From positions 1 through 61,664 of the forward strand of contig NZ_BILZ01000036.1 of NCBI RefSeq assembly GCF_004000825.1: a stretch of DNA of 61,664 nucleotides, given 5' to 3'. Below are positions 56,338 through 61,664 of this stretch, in pieces. Source of the stretch: Paenibacillus kobensis NBRC 15729. Lineage in GTDB: Bacteria; Bacillota; Bacilli; Paenibacillales; Paenibacillaceae. The stretch's first letter is position 1. The number at the start of each line of letters is the position of its first letter. A program made the position numbers and the translations under genes. A model generated the notes under the pieces. The model was given only the letters and a program-made list of their open reading frames with translations, was not told the origin of the DNA and made no database searches.

Positions 56338-57321
56338 ATGAGATTTGAAATCGTAGGCGGAGGAGCCATCGGTCTGCTATATGGCGCAAGGCTTGCACTG
56401 GCGGGATATCCGGTTACGATATGGACGAGGACGCGTAAACAGGCGGAATTGTTGTCGGATGAAGGCATAGAGCTTGTAGCGGGCGGAACGATACATACGA
56501 TAGACGTCAGCGCATCCCCGATAACGGAATGCAGCCGGCCAGTTGAGAGAACGTCCGAGCATAAGGTGCTGCTCATAACCGTCAAACAACCTCAACTAAC
56601 AGCGGTGCTGTTGGAGTATATAAGGTTGATAGCAGAAGAAGGGGATATCGTGGTCGGTCTTCAGAACGGAGTCGGTCATATCGAGTCAATACAACATTCG
56701 CTGCCGGGCAGAATCGTGCTTGCAGGCGTGACTACGGAAGGAGCGCTTCGGCACGGTTTGCGAACCGTGGAGCATACTGGCGAGGGGGTGCTATCGATTG
56801 GTGAATATCGGTCGACCTCGTTGACGGAGGCCTCGGGCGACGAACTTTTGTCGCAATCCGATCGAATGATTCGGGAATCTAGGCAGAAAATGTTGATGAA
56901 TGCGCTTTCAAAAGCAGGAATTGCGATAGAACTGTCGAATGAGATGAATAATCGGGTCTACCAGAAATTGCTCGTAAATGCAGTCATTAATCCGTTAACG
57001 GCATTATTCGACGTACGCAACGGCGAGCTGGTCCATCATCCTGCACGGCTGTCGCTTATGAAGGCGTTGCACGAAGAGACTTTATCGGTGCTGACTGCTT
57101 CGGGAATGGACGATGACGGTACCAGCTGGGACAGGCTGCTTCAAGTATGTGACCGCACGAGCGGCAACATATCGTCTATGTTGTCAGACGTAAGAGCGGG
57201 CAGGCTGACCGAGATCGAATGGATCAACGGCGGCGTTTGCCGTCTGGCGGATGATGCCGGGGTGAATGCATCTCTTAACCGGTCGGTGATGCATATGGTT
57301 CAAGCAATGTTTAAATCATGA
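56338..57321 (+). CDS. panE: 2-dehydropantoate 2-reductase
   Basis: PanE reduces ketopantoate to pantoate with NADPH in pantothenate and CoA synthesis. The 327-residue product has the Rossmann start FEIVGGGAIGLLYGARLALAG, ITVKQPQ, GLQNGVGH, the catalytic Lys in NRVYQKLLVNAVINPLTAL and the Glu and Ser region near residue 285. GAAGGAGAGG precedes ATG 56338. No other pantothenate gene is adjacent. Paralogs of this family may act on other 2-keto acids. Confidence 0.92.
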   Translation: MRFEIVGGGAIGLLYGARLALAGYPVTIWTRTRKQAELLSDEGIELVAGGTIHTIDVSASPITECSRPVERTSEHKVLLITVKQPQLTAVLLEYIRLIAEEGDIVVGLQNGVGHIESIQHSLPGRIVLAGVTTEGALRHGLRTVEHTGEGVLSIGEYRSTSLTEASGDELLSQSDRMIRESRQKMLMNALSKAGIAIELSNEMNNRVYQKLLVNAVINPLTALFDVRNGELVHHPARLSLMKALHEETLSVLTASGMDDDGTSWDRLLQVCDRTSGNISSMLSDVRAGRLTEIEWINGGVCRLADDAGVNASLNRSVMHMVQAMFKS

Positions 57322-57336
57322 AAGGGGGCGGCTGGT

Positions 57337-57732
57337 ATGTGGTTATGGGAAAGCGTCCGACATATCTATGCGTACCTGGCGGTAATACCAGTCATCCCGT
57401 TCTTCCTCATCTATTGGGTATATGGTTCGATAAGCAATAACCGCAAGAAAGCGTTCGGATTGGCGATGGATGTGACGACGGTGCTTCTGATAGGCTGCGT
57501 GGCGGTGTTGTTCGATTTCGTGTTCGGCAGCAAATTTGGGTTCTACTTGATCGTTTTGATTCTGATTCTGCTCGGCGGATTGATCGGGAATATGCAGTTC
57601 CGTAAACGCGGAGAGGTGGATACGAAGAAAATTTTCCGGGCTGTATGGCGGATCGGCTTTCTGTTCATGAGCGTTCTGTACGTTTTGTTCATGTTTATCG
57701 GAATTGGCCAGGTACTGCTGTCCCCGATGTGA
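57337..57732 (+). CDS. DUF3397 domain-containing membrane protein
   Basis: The 131-residue protein has four predicted helices. The segment IYWVYGSISNNRKKAFGLAMD and the later GLIGNMQFRKRGEVDTKKIFRAVWR (quoted in part) match DUF3397. Function unknown. AAAGGGGGCGG precedes ATG 57337, 15 bases after panE. DUF3397 genes are also found near bshC in Bacillus-like genomes. Confidence 0.9.
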   Translation: MWLWESVRHIYAYLAVIPVIPFFLIYWVYGSISNNRKKAFGLAMDVTTVLLIGCVAVLFDFVFGSKFGFYLIVLILILLGGLIGNMQFRKRGEVDTKKIFRAVWRIGFLFMSVLYVLFMFIGIGQVLLSPM

Positions 57733-57779
57733 CAGACTTTAGACTTATTTCACTTCAGAGCTAATCATATAGTCATCAT

Positions 57780-57812
57780 TAATAGCCTTCCACCCGGGAG
57801 GCTATTGTTATT
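57780..57812 (+). terminator. Probable terminator of panE-DUF3397
   Basis: AATAGCC-TTCC pairs with GGGAGGCTATT (one mismatch) around ACCC, followed by GTTATTG. Confidence 0.6.
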
Positions 57813-57833
57813 GTAAAGGCGGCATCCTACTCT

Positions 57834-57863
57834 TTGACGCTTCACCGCTCAATTGTGTACAAT
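57834..57863 (+). promoter_or_regulatory. Promoter of bshC
   Basis: TTGACG (57834-57839) and TACAAT (57858-57863) are 18 bases apart, about 90 bases upstream of the gene. Confidence 0.7.
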
Positions 57864-57956
57864 GAGTCCGTAGCATATGCCATTATCACATCGCGCTGCG
57901 CCGCTTCTGCGGTTAGCAGCCATACAATCTATTGCGGATCGAGGTCGGTATGAAGC

Positions 57957-59615
57957 ATGACTTCTACGAATTTCTATGAGCTTCCATCATCCCAGCCGCT
58001 AAGCGACGCATATGTGAAGCAGACGGACAGCCGTTTGAACGCATTGTTTCACAGCGGTCATCCTGCGGATGAGGAGCATTGGCGTGCCCGTTCATCCCGT
58101 CTCGACGGGGCGAAGGAGCTGCGGGTACCGTCAGCGGACATAGCGGACGCACTTAGACGCTATAACGCACGTTTTGGCATGTCGCAGGAGACAGCAGCGA
58201 ACATCGAGGCAATCGGACAAGGAGCGCAGGTCGTCGTCGGTGGGCAGCAAGCTGGTCTGTGGACCGGACCAATTCTCGTCATACATAAAGCCGTGACCAT
58301 CATTGCCGCAGCCAAGCATGCATCGAAAGTGCTGAACCGGGCGGTCGTTCCCGTTTTTTGGATCGCCGGAGAGGATCACGACTGGGATGAAGCGAATCAT
58401 ATAACAGCAGCAACAGAACAAGGACTTCGCAAGCTTGCCGTTACTAGACCGGAAGGTCCTCGGACTTCGGTCAGCCGTACGGCTGTCGCCCCAGAAGCAT
58501 GGGAGTCGGCGATTGCGGAGCTTGAGACTGTGCTTACCGGTTCCGAATTCAAGGAGCCTCTGCTTGATAAGCTGCGGGAATTGACGAAGTCGGCTAAGAC
58601 GCTAAGCGATGGTTTTGCGGGCATCTTAGCATGGCTGTTCGGCGGTTATGGGCTCGTATTGATTGACGCAGACGACGCGGCGGTCCGGGCGCTTGAAGCG
58701 CCGATGTTCCGGCGGATGCTGGCTGACAATGATGCGCTCGAGGCTGCGTACACGGCGAATGGGCAAATGCTGGATTCGCTTGGCTATCGTATGCAAGCAG
58801 CAGCTGCGCCGGATTGTGCCAATCTGTTCTTGTTCCGGGATGGCGGCAGCTCTTCCGGCTTGCAGGGCGACCGAGTGCTGTTGTATAAGCGCGACGGTGG
58901 CTTCACGGACAAGAAGGGAGAATCGTTCTGGAGCGCGGACGAGCTTCTCTCCCTGGCGGATTCCAGTCCGGGGCAGTTCAGCAACAATGTGTTGACGAGA
59001 CCGATCATGCAGGACTATCTATTCCCTGTTCTCGCAGCTGTGCTTGGCGCAGGCGAGATCGCCTACTGGGCGCAGATCGGCGGCGCGTTCCGTCATTTTG
59101 GCATGGAAATGCCTATCCTTGTCCCGCGTATGTCGTTTACCTTAGTCGAAGGCACGATTGCGAAACATATGATGAAATATGACTTGACCTTTGACGATGT
59201 CGTACGCCGGTTCGAAGAGCGCAAGCAGCAGTGGCTGATGGCGCAGGACCGTTTCGATATCGCTGGCCGGTTCGGGGCGGCGAAGCGGGACTTCGAATCT
59301 CTGTATGCTCCGCTAGTCGAATTGGCGGGGGAAGTGCAGGCGGGATTGGCGGCGCTTGGAACGACGAACATGAACAAAATTTTGGAGCAAATTGATTTTC
59401 TGCAAAATCGTACCCAGGATGCGTTTCGCAAAAGCCACGACGCTTCGATACGCCATTGGGACCGGATCGGCACGGCGATATGGCCTGGCGGCAAACCTCA
59501 GGAGCGCGTGTTGAACATGACGGCTTATTACAACCGTTACGGAACGGATTGGCTTGCAAAGCTGCTTGCACTCCCATATGTGCCTAGCGGTGAGCATCAG
59601 ATCGTTTATTTGTAA
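57957..59615 (+). CDS. bshC: Bacillithiol biosynthesis cysteine-adding enzyme BshC
   Basis: BshC adds cysteine to GlcN-malate in the last step of bacillithiol synthesis. The 552-residue protein has VVVGGQQAGLWTGPILVIHK (about residues 91-110) and VPVFWIAGEDHDWDEANHI (about 128-146), hallmark family segments, plus a coiled coil near 455-505. ATG 57957 follows GAGGTCGG; an ATG at 57950 is out of frame. A promoter lies about 90 bases upstream. Confidence 0.95.
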   Translation: MTSTNFYELPSSQPLSDAYVKQTDSRLNALFHSGHPADEEHWRARSSRLDGAKELRVPSADIADALRRYNARFGMSQETAANIEAIGQGAQVVVGGQQAGLWTGPILVIHKAVTIIAAAKHASKVLNRAVVPVFWIAGEDHDWDEANHITAATEQGLRKLAVTRPEGPRTSVSRTAVAPEAWESAIAELETVLTGSEFKEPLLDKLRELTKSAKTLSDGFAGILAWLFGGYGLVLIDADDAAVRALEAPMFRRMLADNDALEAAYTANGQMLDSLGYRMQAAAAPDCANLFLFRDGGSSSGLQGDRVLLYKRDGGFTDKKGESFWSADELLSLADSSPGQFSNNVLTRPIMQDYLFPVLAAVLGAGEIAYWAQIGGAFRHFGMEMPILVPRMSFTLVEGTIAKHMMKYDLTFDDVVRRFEERKQQWLMAQDRFDIAGRFGAAKRDFESLYAPLVELAGEVQAGLAALGTTNMNKILEQIDFLQNRTQDAFRKSHDASIRHWDRIGTAIWPGGKPQERVLNMTAYYNRYGTDWLAKLLALPYVPSGEHQIVYL

Positions 59616-59663
59616 GCATTTTTACGGTAATTAAAATAAGAGTTGAGAGGCAGTGGTTGAACG

Positions 59664-60932
59664 ATGAGTACGGATGCAAAACAAAAAAGTATCGTAGCGG
59701 ACATGGCGCTGGCGCCTGAAGGACATTTGAAAATTGACTGGGTAAGCGCGCATATGCCGGTGTTGAACCGGATCCGCGAACAGTTCGAGAAAGACCAGCC
59801 GTTCAAAGGGCTGAAAGTGACGATTGCGCTTCACCTGGAAGCCAAAACGGCATACTTGGCGAAAGTCGTGAAAGCCGGCGGCGCAGAAGTGACGATTACG
59901 GGCAGCAACCCGCTGTCGACGCAGGACGACGTATGTGCGGCGCTCGTAGAGGACGGCATTACCGTCTTCGCGAAGTACAATCCGGAACCGGCGGAATACA
60001 AAGAGCTGATGATCAAGGCGTTGGAAACGAAGCCGGATCTGCTCATCGACGACGGCGGTGATCTCGTGACGATTCTTCACTCCGAGCGTCAAGATCTGCT
60101 GTCGACCGTTCGCGGCGGCGCAGAAGAGACGACGACAGGCGTTATTCGTCTGAAGTCGCTTGAGAAAGAAGGCGCACTGAAATTCCCGATGGTAGCTGTT
60201 AACGACGCGTTCTGCAAATATTTGTTCGACAACCGCTACGGTACGGGCCAATCGGTATTCGACGGCATCAACCGGACGACGAATCTCGTCGTTGCAGGCA
60301 AGACGGTCGTCGTTGTCGGCTACGGCTGGTGCGGTAAAGGCGTAGCGATGCGCGCCAAAGGTCTCGGCGCTAACGTTATCGTTACCGAGATCGACTCGAT
60401 CAAAGCGGTCGAAGCTTACATGGACGGCTTCGCCGTTATGCCGATGATCGAAGCAGCGAAGCTTGGCGATATTTTTGTAACGGTGACGGGCAACCGCGAC
60501 GTCATTCGCGGCGAGCACTACGAAGTGATGAAGAACGGCGCGATCTTGTCCAATGCAGGACATTTCGACATCGAAGTGAATAAACCTGAGCTCGAAGCGT
60601 TGTCGAATAACATCCGTACGGTACGCCGCAACATCGAAGAGTACCAGCTCAAGGACGGACGCAGCATCTACCTGCTGGCGGAAGGACGCCTTGTCAACTT
60701 GGCAGCAGGCGACGGCCATCCGGCGGAAATTATGGATATGACGTTCGCGCTTCAAGCGCTGGCTCTGCGCCACGTGAACGATCAGTACCAGACGCTCGGC
60801 AACAAAGTTGCAAACGTGCCATACCATCTCGACGAGCAAGTTGCCCGCTTGAAGCTCGAAGCGCTCGGCATGGGCATCGACCAACTGACGGACGAGCAAA
60901 AAGCGTATCTCGACAGCTGGGACGCTCACTAA
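59664..60932 (+). CDS. ahcY: Adenosylhomocysteinase (short, archaeal/Thermotoga-like form)
   Basis: AhcY splits S-adenosylhomocysteine to adenosine and homocysteine and keeps methylation reactions running. The 422-residue product has the substrate segment CLHLEAKTA-like [22 protein letters not shown], the catalytic Lys and Asp region [18 protein letters not shown], the NAD motif [19 protein letters not shown] (about residue 214-232) and [10 protein letters not shown]. It lacks the roughly 40-residue insert of the long bacterial and eukaryotic form. Some short forms prefer S-inosylhomocysteine. GAGAGGCAG precedes ATG 59664. Confidence 0.93.
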   Translation: MSTDAKQKSIVADMALAPEGHLKIDWVSAHMPVLNRIREQFEKDQPFKGLKVTIALHLEAKTAYLAKVVKAGGAEVTITGSNPLSTQDDVCAALVEDGITVFAKYNPEPAEYKELMIKALETKPDLLIDDGGDLVTILHSERQDLLSTVRGGAEETTTGVIRLKSLEKEGALKFPMVAVNDAFCKYLFDNRYGTGQSVFDGINRTTNLVVAGKTVVVVGYGWCGKGVAMRAKGLGANVIVTEIDSIKAVEAYMDGFAVMPMIEAAKLGDIFVTVTGNRDVIRGEHYEVMKNGAILSNAGHFDIEVNKPELEALSNNIRTVRRNIEEYQLKDGRSIYLLAEGRLVNLAAGDGHPAEIMDMTFALQALALRHVNDQYQTLGNKVANVPYHLDEQVARLKLEALGMGIDQLTDEQKAYLDSWDAH

Positions 60933-60965
60933 GATTGCGATTTGATTTAACAAAATGAATTAACC

Positions 60966-60993
60966 AAGCCGGGGGACTCCCCCGGCTTTTTTG
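60966..60993 (+). terminator. Rho-independent terminator of ahcY
   Basis: AGCCGGGGG pairs perfectly with CCCCCGGCT around ACT, followed by TTTTTTG. Confidence 0.95.
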
Positions 60994-61029
60994 TGCTGCA
61001 GTCGCTCCTCTCTCATTCACTCCTTGAAG

Positions 61030-61092
61030 TCACAAGCCTCTCCACTCGCAGCTGCTCTTTTTATTCACAAGCCGCTCCATTCGCAGTCACTC
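61030..61092 (+). repeat. Two tandem 28-nt imperfect repeats
   Basis: TCACAAGCCTCTCCACTCGC (61030 on) and TCACAAGCCGCTCCATTCGC (61065 on) are offset by 35 bases, with 5 differences in 28. A degenerate related segment may precede them at 61000-61024. No gene is supported from 60994 to 61664. Confidence 0.65.
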
Positions 61093-61123
61093 CTAGCAGG
61101 AGGAACAAGTCCTACTGTTGCTC

Positions 61124-61307
61124 TAGCGAATCGAGGGCGCCTTATTTGTTCGGAATCGATTGATTAGAGATTCTAACGAACTCAGGGAGCGTTATTTGAC
61201 TAACATTCGATCAAAATGGGGTTCAGAGCATGAAATAGCGTTTCTGGAGTTCGTTAGCTTTTAAAATAGGTCAAATCGAGCGAAATAGCGCTCGTACGAT
61301 TCGTTAA
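61124..61307 (+). repeat. Four copies of a 25-nt intergenic repeat in inverted pairs
   Basis: Copies read TAGCGAATCGAGGGCGCC.. (61124-61148, plus), TAACGAACTCAGGGAGCG.. (61174-61198, plus), and on the minus strand at 61232-61256 and 61282-61307. Consensus is TARCGAAYYSRRGRRCGYYATTT. The two plus copies and the two minus copies face each other, so two nested hairpins are possible. They look like dispersed palindromic elements. Confidence 0.75.
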
Positions 61308-61413
61308 AAATTAGACCCGGCTGGTTACGGGGGAGTGAAAGGAATTGGGTTGAAGCGAGGGGAATGCCGAGCCCGAAACTCTCCAAAGGGGAGGGGAGTG
61401 GGAGAGCCACAAT

Positions 61414-61545
61414 AGTGGAGCGTATCCCGCAGGGAGGGAAAGCGAGGACAAGCAGAAAGTTTGTGAATGCGTCGAAAGTGGTGCGTACGGTGGGGATTAA
61501 CAAGGTGGGGAGAAGTGGAGCGTGTCCTGGAGGGACGGAAAGCGA
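61414..61545 (+). repeat. Two 32-nt repeats at exactly 100-base offset
   Basis: AGTGGAGCGTATCCCGCAGG (from 61414) and AGTGGAGCGTGTCCTGGAGG (from 61514) both continue to GGAAAGCGA. Each centre can fold as a small hairpin (TCCC-GCA-GGGA; GTCC-TGGA-GGAC-like). An open frame crosses them, but has no ribosome binding site and no recognisable sequence, so I do not call a gene. Confidence 0.65.
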
Positions 61546-61587
61546 TTCAGCGTTCAATGTGACTAGATAAGTCTTAGAGGAGTCCAG

Positions 61588-61664
61588 AGGACGAAGTCCT
61601 TTGGGGCCCTCCCTTGCAGGGAGGGTTTGGGTGGGTAGGGAGAGCCTTTGAGGGTTTGGGTGGG
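61588..61664 (+). repeat. Hairpins and G-rich direct repeats at window end
   Basis: AGGAC-GAA-GTCCT (61588-61600) and CCCTCCCT-TGC-AGGGAGGG (61607-61625) are perfect hairpins. GAGGGTTTGGGTGGG occurs at 61621-61635 and 61650-61664, a 29-base offset, and the array may continue past the window. G-runs could form a quadruplex on this strand. Confidence 0.65.

Noticed and set aside
59631-60953. 440-codon open frame on the minus strand opposite ahcY
   Set aside because: Same effect of codon bias; ahcY is unmistakable on the plus strand.
61364-61570. 68-codon open frame at the window end
   Set aside because: It crosses the 32-nt repeats and has no ribosome binding site or recognisable sequence.

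Overview
The window is a stretch of chromosome from an endospore-forming member of the Bacillota, most likely Paenibacillaceae (Paenibacillus or Cohnella type). The evidence is the gene content and order (rpsU-yqeY-nfeD-floA-yqfC-yqfD-phoH-pgpH-ybeY-dgkA-cdd-era-yqzL-recO-glyQS-yqfL-yqxD-dnaG-sigA-trmK-nif3 is the Bacillus-type order), the sporulation families YqfC, YqfD, YhcN/YlaJ and RsfA, a bacillithiol gene (bshC), strong AGGAGG-type ribosome binding sites, frequent TTG and GTG starts, and a moderately high GC content. No prophage, insertion sequence, CRISPR array or tRNA was seen. The species is not identifiable from the sequence alone.

Layout. 1-370: 3' end of an rRNA methyltransferase and its terminator. 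370-890: a gene-free stretch with a structured repeat. 906-9671: the AddAB recombination nuclease and two unrecognised genes. 9827-21248: HIT protein, rpsU, yqeY, the NfeD/FloA membrane-microdomain pair, sporulation genes yqfC and yqfD, phoH, the c-di-AMP phosphodiesterase pgpH, ybeY, dgkA, cdd and era. 21384-27305: yqzL, recO, a MATE transporter, and glyQS behind a glycine T-box. 27306-28218: 913 bases without a gene, filled with repeats. 28219-35423: the PPDK regulator, yqxD, dnaG, sigA, a membrane protein, trmK and nif3. 35518-35921: RNase P RNA. 36007-40161: an S8 protease (minus strand), ypuI, a DUF1540 protein, a small membrane protein and a lytic transglycosylase. 40238-44875: cysteine desulfurase with thiI, a divergent pair of TerC proteins and a LiaF-like membrane protein. 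44930-50845: typA, ylaH, LCP cell-wall ligase, YlaJ-type lipoprotein and PIN-PhoH ATPase. 50975-60932: orphan solute-binding protein, secreted coiled-coil protein, MidA-type methyltransferase, DUF2626, RsfA regulator, panE, DUF3397, bshC and ahcY. 60994-61664: no gene, several short repeat families.

The genes are mostly housekeeping: DNA repair (addAB, recO), replication and transcription initiation (dnaG, sigA), translation and RNA maturation (rpsU, glyQS, era, ybeY, typA, trmK, thiI, rnpB), envelope and sporulation. Three non-coding observations stand out. First, a family of about 130-175 nt elements (608-734 plus, 27352-27527 minus, 27970-28104 plus) shares a nearly constant 34-35 nt 3' box preceded by a 14-bp stem whose sequence differs between copies while pairing is kept. 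Second, the RNase P RNA has class A rather than Bacillus class B architecture. Third, 61.0-61.66 kb holds inverted and direct short repeats with no supported gene. All functional statements are inferred from sequence patterns and family knowledge; no database search was run.
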